DNA of 42,067 nt from Candidatus Eiseniibacteriota bacterium (GTDB lineage: Bacteria; Orphanbacterota; Orphanbacteria; Orphanbacterales; Orphanbacteraceae). Below, one piece after another: positions 1-7,448 of this stretch. The notes beneath the pieces were generated by a model that was not told where the DNA came from, did no database searches, and saw only the letters and a list, made by a program, of their open reading frames with translations. Where the stretch lies: assembly GCA_024276995.1 (NCBI GenBank), contig JAJRWB010000027.1:1-42067 (forward strand), written 5' to 3'. Within the stretch, counting starts at the first letter, position 1. The number at the start of each line of letters is the position of its first letter. A program made the translations under genes and the position numbers.

Positions 1-267
1 CTTGGTCGCTTTCTTCTTCGTGGCTTTCTTGCGAGCTTTCTTCTTGGTCGCTTTCTTCTTCGTGGCTTTCTTGCGAGCTTTCTTCTTGGTCGCTTTCTTC
101 TTCGTGGCTTTCTTGCGAGCCTTCTTCTTGGTCGCTTTCTTCTTCGTGGTTTTCTTGCGAGCTTTCTTCTTCGTGGCTTTCTTCTTCGTCGCTTTCCGGC
201 GAACCGTCTTCTTCTTCGCTCCCGCTTTCACGCGACGCCTGGTTGAAGTTTTCTTCTTCGTAGCCAC
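1..267 (-). CDS. Histone H1-like lysine/alanine-rich DNA-binding protein (C-terminus off the left edge)
   Basis: The visible 89 codons encode an extremely basic protein built almost only from Lys, Ala, Arg and Thr. It opens VATKKKTSTRRRVKAG and continues into repeats of the KKKATKKKARKKAT kind. This composition is that of bacterial H1-like proteins (Hc2 of Chlamydia, BpH1 of Bordetella), which bind DNA or RNA non-specifically and compact the nucleoid; a role here is inferred from composition alone. The start is GTG at 267, with AAGGAGG at 276-282 eight bases upstream. A strong sigma70-like promoter at 462-491 would give a leader of about 190 bases. No globular N-terminal domain precedes the basic repeats, so this is not an HU with a basic tail unless one lies beyond the edge. 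The frame stays open to base 1, so the gene is partial. Confidence 0.8.
   Translation of the reverse strand, partial: MATKKKTSTRRRVKAGAKKKTVRRKATKKKATKKKARKKTTKKKATKKKARKKATKKKATKKKARKKATKKKATKKKARKKATKKKATK
5..172 (-). repeat. Four tandem copies of a 42-bp coding repeat
   Basis: Units lie at 5-46, 47-88, 89-130 and 131-172. The first two are identical; the third and fourth differ at one to a few bases. Each unit encodes 14 residues of the H1-like protein (alternating ARKK and ATKKK blocks). The array runs in frame and ends in degenerate Lys-rich sequence at about 173-260. Such arrays change length by slippage or unequal exchange, so copy number may vary between strains and may be collapsed in an assembly. 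Confidence 0.9.
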
Positions 268-842
268 CTTGATTGCCTCCTTAGTTTCGAAGGTTAACGA
301 TCCAACCTTCCGCACCGTTCGAATTCTTCCAAAGAGAACTTCACAACCCCACACCCGCCCGCTGAACTTTTATCTCAAAAACGCCGAGTTTTAAGATCGA
401 CGAGGTTGCGATTTCTTCGACCCGGTCCTCCCTTCGAGGCTAATCCTGAAAATTCAAGCCCAATATATGGAATTGAAGAAAACGCTGTCAACTTGTTTTC
501 ATCGTTTTTCACTTTTTTTTGTCCCGGCAAAAACCGCGACTCATCGCTCGGCCGGTGTATTTCGATTCATGAACAAACCAAATCGATCCGTGCTTTCTTG
601 AAGTCGACCGGTTCCCGGACGAACATCGATCGAACCACGGTTCGACAGATTCGCGAAAAAGATGAGTCGTTTCGTGAAGAACGGCGTGATCCGATTTTCA
701 TTGAAGCGGATGTCCGTTCGCGGAGAAGGAAATCGGCGAGGGCGACACGGAAGAAGCGACACACCGAACCCCGCCGAGTTTTCCGCGGGACGGATCGCAT
801 CGGCGGGGATCGGCTGTTTCGGTTCGATCGGCGGTCCGCCGG
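268..842. other. 575-bp gap: leader and promoter of the H1-like gene, otherwise nothing recognised
   Basis: The half next to the H1-like gene (about 280-560) is clearly more AT-rich than the rest of the window and holds its promoter and long leader. The other half (560-842) lies downstream of the small lipoprotein gene. Open frames exist on both strands, but none has a convincing start with ribosome-binding site, recognisable motif or the third-position G/C bias of neighbouring genes. No terminator with a T-run was seen for the lipoprotein gene. Confidence 0.6.
462..491 (-). promoter_or_regulatory. Sigma70-type promoter for the H1-like gene
   Basis: On the minus strand TTGACA (491-486) is followed after exactly 18 bases by TATATT (467-462). 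This is a perfect -35 and a five-of-six -10, placed in the AT-rich stretch upstream of the H1-like gene. Transcription would begin near 455, leaving an untranslated leader of about 190 bases before the GTG at 267. Confidence 0.7.
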
Positions 843-1049
843 TCAGGGGCAGCGCCAGTGCCCGGGCACCCAACGGTAGCCGCTTCGCTGGCCCTGCCAA
901 GTCCAGTGTCCCGACACCCATTTCGCTCCGTGGCAGGGCGCACCCTGGCGGACTTCCGCCTTCGGCGGCGGCGGCGCCGGCCGGGTGTAGGCCGCGCATC
1001 CGGCGCCGAGTCCTCCCGCGAGCAGTAACAGAACCGCGAGCTTTCTCAT
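843..1049 (-). CDS. Small lipoprotein with WVxGHW-type repeats
   Basis: This 68-residue protein begins with a signal peptide (MRKLAVLLLLAGGLGAGCAA) whose GLGAGC lipobox predicts lipidation at Cys20. The short mature part holds two related aromatic motifs, WVSGHWTW and YRWVPGHW, of the kind seen in WXXGXW (YXWXXGHW) repeat proteins, an envelope family of unknown function. The start at 1049 follows GGAGG with good spacing; the stop is TGA at 843-845. The ATG overlaps the stop of a possible mini-ORF (1046-1210) in an ATGA junction. Only two motifs are present, so this is a minimal member. Function is unknown. Confidence 0.75.
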   Translation of the reverse strand: MRKLAVLLLLAGGLGAGCAAYTRPAPPPPKAEVRQGAPCHGAKWVSGHWTWQGQRSGYRWVPGHWRCP

Positions 1050-1210
1050 TCCTGGTCCTCCGTGTCGAGCGCCTCGGGGGCGCATTTTCTCTGCGCCTCC
1101 CGGAGATGCAAGAGCCGCGCCAGCGACCGCTCGGAGGACGCGATCGCAAGCCGTTGCGTTGCATCGATCTGCCTGTACGCATCGATGATCGGACGGCGCC
1201 ATCCGCGCAG
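1046..1210 (-). CDS. Possible mini-ORF coupled to the lipoprotein gene (weak)
   Basis: A frame open from about 1216 to TGA at 1048-1046 would encode some 54 residues, mostly charged and helical (IDAYRQIDATQRLA at one end, EALDTEDQE at the other). Its third codon positions are about 80 percent G/C, like real genes nearby. Its stop overlaps the lipoprotein ATG by four bases, as in other coupled pairs here. Against it, the frame has no ATG, GTG or TTG near its upstream end (CTG at 1210 is the first candidate) and no good ribosome-binding site. It may be a short helical protein, the tail of a gene with a broken start, or chance. Confidence 0.3.
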   Translation of the reverse strand: MRGWRRPIIDAYRQIDATQRLAIASSERSLARLLHLREAQRKCAPEALDTEDQE

Positions 1211-1234
1211 GAAGAGTCATTCTGCATCCGGCCG

Positions 1235-1248
1235 GTGCAGATCTGCAC
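1235..1248. repeat. 14-bp perfect palindrome between genes
   Basis: GTGCAGATCTGCAC is its own reverse complement. It sits 27 bases downstream of the stop of the TPR glycosyltransferase gene and upstream of the small-lipoprotein region. It could be an operator or a weak hairpin; no T-run follows, so it is not an obvious terminator. Confidence 0.4.
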
Positions 1249-1274
1249 GGTCGACCGACACCGGCGATCGCGAA

Positions 1275-3125
1275 TCACCGCGAGAGGAGTTTCTCCAGGT
1301 TCGCCGCCGAGGCAGAGGAGGAAGGATTCAGTTGGACCGCCTTCCTGAGGCAGCGTTCCGCCTCGGCTCGCCGGTTCTCTTTCGCCAAGAGCACCCCGAG
1401 GGCGGCCCACGCATCGTCCCGTGTGGGATCGTATTTCAACGCGATCCGGTACTCGCTCTCGGCGCTTTCGGTTCGGCCCTCTTCCTCGTAGAGAACGCCC
1501 AAGGCATAGTGGGCGGCGGCATGAGAAGGAACGGCGCGGATGGCGCTTTGAAGGTGTTCCTTCGCCCCTTCAAGATCGGAACGTCCGGCCAGAAGGAGGG
1601 CGAGGTTGCAGTGGGCGGCGGCGTAATCTCCGGCGAGGTCGAGGGAACGGCGATATGCGGCGAGTGCGGCGGCGGTGTCGCCCCGCGCCGCGGCGAGCAC
1701 GCCGATGGCGTTCCACGGATCGGGATCGTCGTTTTCCCGGCGCACCGCTTCGCGGAACCACTTCTCAGCGGCCGGTCCGTTTCCCTCCATATAATAGATC
1801 CGCCCGAGATTGTACTCCGTGCGCACCGGGTTGTAGTGCTTCATGCCGAATGGATCGATCGCCGTGACGATGAACAGGAGAATAGCGACCGAAAGACCCG
1901 CCGCGCGACGGACCGGGCGGACGACGGGGGGGCCGAGGAAGAGGCCGGGAGCGAGGAGCACGATGAACGGCCATCCGCCGGCACGATAACGCACGGCGAA
2001 GACGGTGAGAATCACGGTGATCCAGTAACCGGCGAATCCCGCCGCGCAGAAGCGGAACGCGCCGCGGCCGGCGGCGGCGACGAGAAAACCGAAAGCGAGA
2101 GGAACGAGAAACGCCGCATTGAACAGCGCGTTTCGAAGGAGCGGCGACTGTCGCTCGAAACGACCGACGTCCTGGCTCGCGTCGATCGGGTAGTCGGACG
2201 CGAAGAGAACCGCCTTTCTCGCGAACAGGCCGAGCTGACGCCCGGGGTCGCGCCGGGCATCGTCCCACGCGGCCCGAAGAAACCACGCGCTCGAGTCGAC
2301 ACTTCCCCGCGCGCCGGCGAGTTCGGGCCACGAAACGAGTTTCTCCCACCGGTAGCCGGGCCGCACGCGGGGTGCGCCGTTCGCTCCTTCGCCGTTCCCG
2401 ATGTAGATATTCAGACCGGCGTTTCCCTGCAGCGGAAGGGGATTCTCGCTTGACGCCGCGCGAAAGGCCGAAAGAGGGGCGAGCGCGAGAACGACTCCGG
2501 CCGCCAGCGGCGCGGCGGCGCGCCATCCTCCCCGGCGCCATAGCACCGCCGCGATCAGGACCGTCGAAAGGCCCGACCCTGGATGGGTCAGCCAGGAAAG
2601 GCCGCAGAGGACGCCCGCCGCGGCCACCGTCTTCGAACCGGCGTTCCCGCGAACAATGAGAAGATAAAGAATCATCGAATGGAGGAATACCTGGAACACC
2701 ACCGGGAGAAGTTGCACCTGGAAGTAGAGAAGGACGGGCGAGGCGGCCATCAGGACGCCGGCGACATTGCCGTAACGCCTCGACACGAGTCGGACGCCGC
2801 ACGAACGGACGAGAACGGCCGATGCGGCGACGAGGAAGAGTTGGAAGAGATAGACCGTCGCCGGGACGGCGCCCGAAACGAGGACGAACGGGACGAGCAG
2901 GAGAGGATAGACGATGCCGTGTATCGACGCGGCGGCGGCGGGATGGATTCCCGCGACGATCGCCCTCGCCTCGGCGACATATTCCGCGGCGTCGATAATC
3001 GGATGGGAGAGAAAGGGATCGTCGCGGAGAAAGAGATAGTTGGCCGCGCCGCACGCGAGAGAGAAGACCACGAGAAGAAAAACGTCGCCCCTATGGCCGG
3101 GCGATTTTTCGACTCTTTCGATCAA
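1275..3125 (-). CDS. Membrane glycosyltransferase-like (GT-C/PMT-type) protein with C-terminal TPR repeats
   Basis: The 616-residue product has an N-terminal multi-spanning membrane region (about residues 15-420) followed by four to five tetratricopeptide repeats (about 430-610). These are recognisable from units such as NAIGVLAAARGDTAAALAAY and HYALGVLYEEEGRTESAESE. The membrane part resembles ArnT/PMT-type lipid-linked-sugar transferases, including an acidic first periplasmic loop (DDPFLSHPIIDAAEYV). The specific reaction cannot be read from sequence. The start is TTG at 3125 behind GGGGGGAGGG; no good ATG lies nearby. A protein of the same architecture is encoded at 24573-26561, sharing a GNAGLNIYIGNGEGANG-like loop. 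It is divergent from the NCS2 permease across 127 bp. Confidence 0.75.
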   Translation of the reverse strand: MIERVEKSPGHRGDVFLLVVFSLACGAANYLFLRDDPFLSHPIIDAAEYVAEARAIVAGIHPAAAASIHGIVYPLLLVPFVLVSGAVPATVYLFQLFLVAASAVLVRSCGVRLVSRRYGNVAGVLMAASPVLLYFQVQLLPVVFQVFLHSMILYLLIVRGNAGSKTVAAAGVLCGLSWLTHPGSGLSTVLIAAVLWRRGGWRAAAPLAAGVVLALAPLSAFRAASSENPLPLQGNAGLNIYIGNGEGANGAPRVRPGYRWEKLVSWPELAGARGSVDSSAWFLRAAWDDARRDPGRQLGLFARKAVLFASDYPIDASQDVGRFERQSPLLRNALFNAAFLVPLAFGFLVAAAGRGAFRFCAAGFAGYWITVILTVFAVRYRAGGWPFIVLLAPGLFLGPPVVRPVRRAAGLSVAILLFIVTAIDPFGMKHYNPVRTEYNLGRIYYMEGNGPAAEKWFREAVRRENDDPDPWNAIGVLAAARGDTAAALAAYRRSLDLAGDYAAAHCNLALLLAGRSDLEGAKEHLQSAIRAVPSHAAAHYALGVLYEEEGRTESAESEYRIALKYDPTRDDAWAALGVLLAKENRRAEAERCLRKAVQLNPSSSASAANLEKLLSR

Positions 3126-3252
3126 TCCGGTCCCTCCCCCCGCCGGACAGGCGCACGGGAGAGGCTAGCATCGAATCGGACGGCGGGCAATGATCGCTTG
3201 AGGTCGATCGTCTCGGACGCTATGGTCTTCCTTGCGGGGCAGGAGACCGGCC

Positions 3253-4599
3253 ATGAACCGACCGGCGACTTTTTTTCACATCGCCGAACGGGGAAGCGAT
3301 GTACGGCGCGAAGTCGTGGGCGGCGCCACCACGTTCTTCACCCTTTCGTATATCCTCTTCGTGCAGCCGGCGATCCTTTCGTCGTGCGGTATGGATCACG
3401 GCGCCGTGACGCTCGCCACGTGCGTCGCCGGCGCGTTCGCCACGCTCCTCATGGCGTTCCTCGCGAACCAGCCGATCGCCCTCGCTCCGGCGATGGGGCA
3501 CAACATCTTTTTCGCCTTCACCATATGCGGTGCCGTCGAGGCGGGAGGGTACGGCTATCCCTGGCAGAGCGCCCTCGGCGCCGTGTTCGTCTCCGGTTCG
3601 CTCTTCGTCCTCCTCAGCCTCACCGGGATACGGACGGCGATTCTCGACGCGATTCCGGCGTGTCTCCGCGTGGCGATCGCCGTGGGTATCGGGCTGCTGA
3701 TCACCCTGGTGGGACTCGAATACGCCGGCATCGTCACCTCCGCGCCCGGCACGTTCATCGGTCTCGGCGATCTCCGCTCGCCCGCTGTAATCGCCTCCCT
3801 GGCCGGCACCGCCGCCGCCCTTGCCCTCATGGGGAGAGGAGTGATCGGCGCTCTTCTTGTCGGCGTGGCGGTATCCGCCGCAACCGGATCGTTCTTCGGC
3901 CTATTCCACCTCGAGGGGATTTTCGGCTTCCCGGCGATCGCGGAGAGGGCCGCCTTCCGCTTCGACATCCTCCCGGTATTCCGCGACATCACGTTCCTCC
4001 CGATCCTCTTCGTGCTTCTCTTCCTCGACCTGTTCGATACGATCGGTACGCTCATCGGCGTGGGAGAATCGGCGGGGCTGTTGAAAGATGGAAAACTGCC
4101 GAACGCGAAGGCGGCGCTCTTCTCCGATGCCGCGGGGACCGTGGCGGGCGCCGTGCTCGGCACATCGACGGTGACCGCCTATATCGAAAGCGCGGCGGGC
4201 GTCGCCGAGGGGGCGCGCACCGGACTCGCCTCGGTGGTGACGGCGGGCCTGTTCATCGCCTCCCTCGCGTTCTACCCGCTCGTGCGCTCCGTGGGCGGGG
4301 GAATCGAAACGGCCGGCGGCGTGACGCTCTATCCGTTCATCGCGCCGCCCCTTATCGTGGTCGGCTCGATGCTCCTCCGGTCGATCCGCTCGCTCGACTG
4401 GGATGATCCCACCGAGTATCTCCCCGCCTTCATCCCGATGGTGGTGATTCCCTTCTCGTTCAGCATCACCGACGGCATCGGTTTCGGTTTCGCCGCGTAC
4501 GTTCTTCTCAAGACAACAGCCGGAAGAGCGCGGGAGGTGCACGCCGTTCTCTACGTCCTCGTGGCGCTCTTCCTCATCAAGCTCGTCTTTCTTCCGTAG
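3253..4599 (+). CDS. NCS2-family purine permease (AzgA/PbuG-like)
   Basis: The protein has about 448 residues and 12 or more hydrophobic segments. It shows features of the adenine/guanine/hypoxanthine branch of NCS2 transporters: an N-terminal TTFFTLSYILFVQP, the ALAPAMGHN segment (other members have ALAPGMGLN), the LFLDLFDTIGTLIGV stretch, and GTSTVTAYIESAAGVAEGART near the centre of transport. It would import purine bases by proton symport; the exact substrate is not decidable. ATG at 3253 follows AGGAG with seven bases of spacing; an in-frame TTG at 3232 lacks such a site. Its last 23 bases overlap the convergent gene at 4577-5548. No purine-metabolism gene is adjacent, and it appears to be transcribed alone. 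Confidence 0.88.
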   Translation: MNRPATFFHIAERGSDVRREVVGGATTFFTLSYILFVQPAILSSCGMDHGAVTLATCVAGAFATLLMAFLANQPIALAPAMGHNIFFAFTICGAVEAGGYGYPWQSALGAVFVSGSLFVLLSLTGIRTAILDAIPACLRVAIAVGIGLLITLVGLEYAGIVTSAPGTFIGLGDLRSPAVIASLAGTAAALALMGRGVIGALLVGVAVSAATGSFFGLFHLEGIFGFPAIAERAAFRFDILPVFRDITFLPILFVLLFLDLFDTIGTLIGVGESAGLLKDGKLPNAKAALFSDAAGTVAGAVLGTSTVTAYIESAAGVAEGARTGLASVVTAGLFIASLAFYPLVRSVGGGIETAGGVTLYPFIAPPLIVVGSMLLRSIRSLDWDDPTEYLPAFIPMVVIPFSFSITDGIGFGFAAYVLLKTTAGRAREVHAVLYVLVALFLIKLVFLP

Positions 4600-5548
4600 C
4601 CGCCCGCGCGGAGCGGGCGAGGATCCAGGGAAGGACGGTGAAAACGAACTGCACCACGCGCAGAAGGAGGAGAAACGATCCGAAGGAGCCTTCCTTTCCG
4701 GCGGAGCGAAGAAAGATCACGGCGAGAGCGTCCGCCACGCCGAACCCGGCGGGCGTGGGCGAGAGGAAGCCGGACATGTTAAAGAGAGTCACCGCTCCGA
4801 TCAGGAGCCCGACGGAAAGATCGATTCCGACGGAAAGGAAGATCCATCGCCAGAAGAGCAGGTCCGCCGCCACCGCGATGAAAGTGATCGCCAGGGTGAC
4901 CGCCGCGACGGGTGGACGGAAGAGCCCGCGAATCGAATCCCGCAACTCTTCGATCTCCCGGCCGATCTCGCCGCGGCGGAGGAGGAGTTTCCGCGCGAAC
5001 CGGTTGTCGGCGAACCGCTCCAGCCACCCGCCGGCACGCCGCGCCGTGCCGACCATCCATTCGTTCCGGACAAGGAGGATCACCACCGCCGCGAGGAGGA
5101 AGGCGACGAGGAGAAGCGCGGGAAGAAGGGGGAGGCGGTCCCTCTCCTTCAGCACGAAGGCGAAGGCGAACAAGGCGAGAACGAGCGTCACGAACGACTC
5201 GGCGATCCGGTCGAACGTGGTGAGCGACACGAGCGTGCCCTTCTTGCCGGCCGAAATGAAAGCGGGCATGAACTCGCCGAGCCTTCCCGGCGTGACTAGG
5301 CCGAACAGTTTCAGGTCGAAATAGAACCGGGCCACACTCCCCGGCGAAGCGTCGATCTTCGCGAGACGATGGAAATACGCCCACTTCGCCAGGCGGATTC
5401 CATGGGCGAGGAGGAACGCCGCCCCGCCGGCGAGAAGCGCCGACCACCGCGCGGAGCGGATCGCCTCGACCGACCGGCCGATTCCGAGGGCGTATTGGAG
5501 GTAGGCGAACAGGGCGAGGCCTGCGGCGATCTGGATCGCGCGCTTCAC
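4577..5548 (-). CDS. Lysylphosphatidylglycerol synthase TM-region / flippase-like membrane protein
   Basis: The 323-residue product has six to eight membrane segments and motifs of the LPG_synthase_TM family (UPF0104/AglD-like): a conserved GLVTPGRLGEF segment near residues 83-93 and SPTPAGFGVADAL near 263-275. Such proteins are often encoded beside glycosyltransferases and methyltransferases and are thought to move or modify lipid-linked molecules; there is no aminoacyl-transferase domain here. The GTG start at 5548 forms a GTGA overlap with the stop of the upstream methyltransferase and has no clear ribosome-binding site of its own, so translational coupling is likely. The 3' end overlaps the convergent NCS2 gene by 23 bases. 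Confidence 0.78.
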   Translation of the reverse strand: MKRAIQIAAGLALFAYLQYALGIGRSVEAIRSARWSALLAGGAAFLLAHGIRLAKWAYFHRLAKIDASPGSVARFYFDLKLFGLVTPGRLGEFMPAFISAGKKGTLVSLTTFDRIAESFVTLVLALFAFAFVLKERDRLPLLPALLLVAFLLAAVVILLVRNEWMVGTARRAGGWLERFADNRFARKLLLRRGEIGREIEELRDSIRGLFRPPVAAVTLAITFIAVAADLLFWRWIFLSVGIDLSVGLLIGAVTLFNMSGFLSPTPAGFGVADALAVIFLRSAGKEGSFGSFLLLLRVVQFVFTVLPWILARSARAATEERRA

Positions 5549-6207
5549 GTCCGGGAGGCGCCCGCGCCCTTGCGGGCGAGCACATAAAGGAGCATGCCGA
5601 ACCGCGCGGCGAGAAGTCTCTCCGGAGAGAAGCGGAAAGGCACGACGCTGATTCCGCCCATGCGGATCACCTCGAGCGAGCGATGAAGAGCGATGAGTTT
5701 CTTCCTGCGAAAAGGCTTTTCGTGGATCCCTTTCATGAACAATGGACGGGCGGCGGTCCACCAGGAAAAGAGATTCGGCACGAAGGTCGCCATCGTCCCG
5801 CCGGGCCGCAGCGCGCCGGTGAGATTCTCCATGATCGTCTCCTGTTCGTTTTCGACGAAGTGTTCGAAAAGCCCGTCGGTGAACACCAAGTCGAAGCGCC
5901 CGGCATGCCTCCGGGAGAACGACCGGTCGAGGAGATCTTCGGCGAGGTATTCCTCGCACCGGTTGCGCGTTGCGCGGCGGGCGATTCCGAGGGCCTCTTC
6001 CGACGAGTCGAGTGCGGATACGCGACACCCCTTCGAGAGGAAGAGACCACAGAAATATCCCGATCCGCAACCCGCATCGAGAACACGGACTCCTTCGCCG
6101 AGAAACGGGTCGAGCACCTCTTCGATCCGCCGTTTCGACCAGCTCACAGAGGTGAAACGCCCCCCGCCGGCACGGTCCCAGAAGCTGTTCCAGTCGCTCT
6201 TTCTCAT
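5545..6207 (-). CDS. Class I SAM-dependent methyltransferase
   Basis: The Rossmann-type methyltransferase motif I is plain (VLDAGCGSGYFCGLF), followed by the motif II acidic residue (VSALDSSEEAL), FDLVFTDGLFEHF and LRPGGTMATFVPN. The N-terminus (WNSFWDRAGGGRFTSVSWSKRRI) resembles methyltransferases found in glycan and lipid gene clusters. ATG at 6207 is the preferred start, giving 220 residues, because family members usually begin close to this motif; an in-frame GTG at 6294 behind an AGGGG stretch would add 29 residues. The stop overlaps the next gene (flippase-like membrane protein) by GTGA. The acceptor is unknown. Confidence 0.82.
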   Translation of the reverse strand: MRKSDWNSFWDRAGGGRFTSVSWSKRRIEEVLDPFLGEGVRVLDAGCGSGYFCGLFLSKGCRVSALDSSEEALGIARRATRNRCEEYLAEDLLDRSFSRRHAGRFDLVFTDGLFEHFVENEQETIMENLTGALRPGGTMATFVPNLFSWWTAARPLFMKGIHEKPFRRKKLIALHRSLEVIRMGGISVVPFRFSPERLLAARFGMLLYVLARKGAGASRT

Positions 6208-6359
6208 GAATCCCCGCTGGGCCGTGTTGCACGGCGCGTCGCGCAGACGATACAGGAGCCTCCCCGCCCATGTCCACCCGGGCGTACGTGTCACGCCATC
6301 CCCTTGACCGTGCCGTCGCGCACCGTTACGATCCTGCGGTGACGCGGCCCGGAGGATCC

Positions 6360-7448
6360 ATGGCTTCATCGAAGAAACGTCTGCCCCCCTTCCGCCGCGC
6401 CATCGCCCGCATCGAACCGTACCGCGTGGCCAATCCCCCCCATGAGATCAAGCTGAACCAGAACGAACCGCCGGCCGAGCTTCCACCGGCTCTGCGGAAA
6501 AGAATCGTCTCCGAACTTCTCCGGCGCCGGTGGTCGCGCTATCCCGACTACCCGCCGCGGCGGCTCACCGGGAAGATCGCCCGGTTCCACGATCTGGAGG
6601 AGGAACAGGTTCTCGTGGGGCACGGCTCGAACGAGCTGATCTACGCCGTCGCCCTCGCCACCCTCGAAAGGGGACGTACCGTCCTCCTCCCCTCCCCCTC
6701 CTACCCGGTGGCGAAGCTCGCCGCCGCTCTCGCCGGGGCGAGGCGGATCACCGTACCGCTCGACGCCCGGTTCCGCTACGACATCGGCGCCGTCATCGAG
6801 GCGATCCGCGCCGTAAAGCCGCATCTCCTCTTCTTCCCTTCGCCGAACAATCCGACCGGGAACGTTCTTTCCGCCGGGCAGGTCGAGCAGATCGCCGGCG
6901 CGACCCGCTCACTCGTCGTGATCGACGAGGCGTACCGCGAGTTCTCTTCCGTCGATCTTCTCCCGCTTCTCGATCGCTTCTCCAATCTTCTCCTCCTGCG
7001 CACCTTCTCGAAGGCGTACCGCGTGGCGGGACTTCGGATCGGGGCGCTTCTCGGCGATCCGGAAGTGCTCCACCGCGTCGAACGGGGGAAGCCGCCCCAT
7101 TCGATCGATCTCTTCTCCCAGGTGGCGGGGGAGATCGTGCTCGATGAAGGCGCGACGATCCGCCGCGGCGTCGATGCGGTGGTGAGGGAAAGGGAGAAGC
7201 TCTCCCGGATTCTCGCGAAGCTCCCCGGCGTCATCGTCTACCCGTCGGAGGCGAACTTCCTCCTCCTTCGCCTCGATGATCCGGCGAGAACATACGATCG
7301 CCTTCTCCGAAAGGGAATTCTGGTTCGCCCCGTCTTCCAGGCGGGCGGACGGCTTGCGAAGTGTCTTCGGATCACCATTGGGACGGCGTCCCAGAACCGC
7401 GCGCTCGCCGGCGCGCTCGAGTCGATCCTCGAAGGAGACGCGAAGTGA
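6360..7448 (+). CDS. hisC: Histidinol-phosphate/aromatic aminotransferase (HisC family)
   Basis: This 362-residue class I/II PLP aminotransferase has HisC hallmarks: the N-terminal IKLNQNEPPAELP (usual LNANENP region), SPNNPTGNVLS, VIDEAYREF, and the PLP-lysine segment TFSKAYRVAGLRIG. HisC enzymes convert histidinol phosphate or, in many bacteria, aromatic 2-oxo acids such as prephenate or 4-hydroxyphenylpyruvate. The start is ATG at 6360 behind GGAGG (6351-6355). The stop overlaps the GTG of tyrA by four bases. Coupling to a chorismate mutase-prephenate dehydrogenase, and no other his gene in view, suggest it makes tyrosine or phenylalanine rather than histidine, or serves both; this is inference. 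Confidence 0.87.
   Translation: MASSKKRLPPFRRAIARIEPYRVANPPHEIKLNQNEPPAELPPALRKRIVSELLRRRWSRYPDYPPRRLTGKIARFHDLEEEQVLVGHGSNELIYAVALATLERGRTVLLPSPSYPVAKLAAALAGARRITVPLDARFRYDIGAVIEAIRAVKPHLLFFPSPNNPTGNVLSAGQVEQIAGATRSLVVIDEAYREFSSVDLLPLLDRFSNLLLLRTFSKAYRVAGLRIGALLGDPEVLHRVERGKPPHSIDLFSQVAGEIVLDEGATIRRGVDAVVREREKLSRILAKLPGVIVYPSEANFLLLRLDDPARTYDRLLRKGILVRPVFQAGGRLAKCLRITIGTASQNRALAGALESILEGDAK

Noticed and set aside
5-172. Tandem repeats considered as a CRISPR array
   Set aside because: The units are directly adjacent with no spacers and encode part of a protein.
2-394. Plus-strand ORF rich in Phe, Val and Ala at the left edge
   Set aside because: It is the antisense of the lysine-rich H1-like repeats; FFFVAF is the mirror of KKKATK. 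The opposite strand has the promoter and ribosome-binding site.
406-879. Plus-strand ORF of 157 codons in the gap before the small lipoprotein
   Set aside because: It has no ribosome-binding site and mixed third-position bias, runs antisense into the lipoprotein gene, and shows no recognisable motif.
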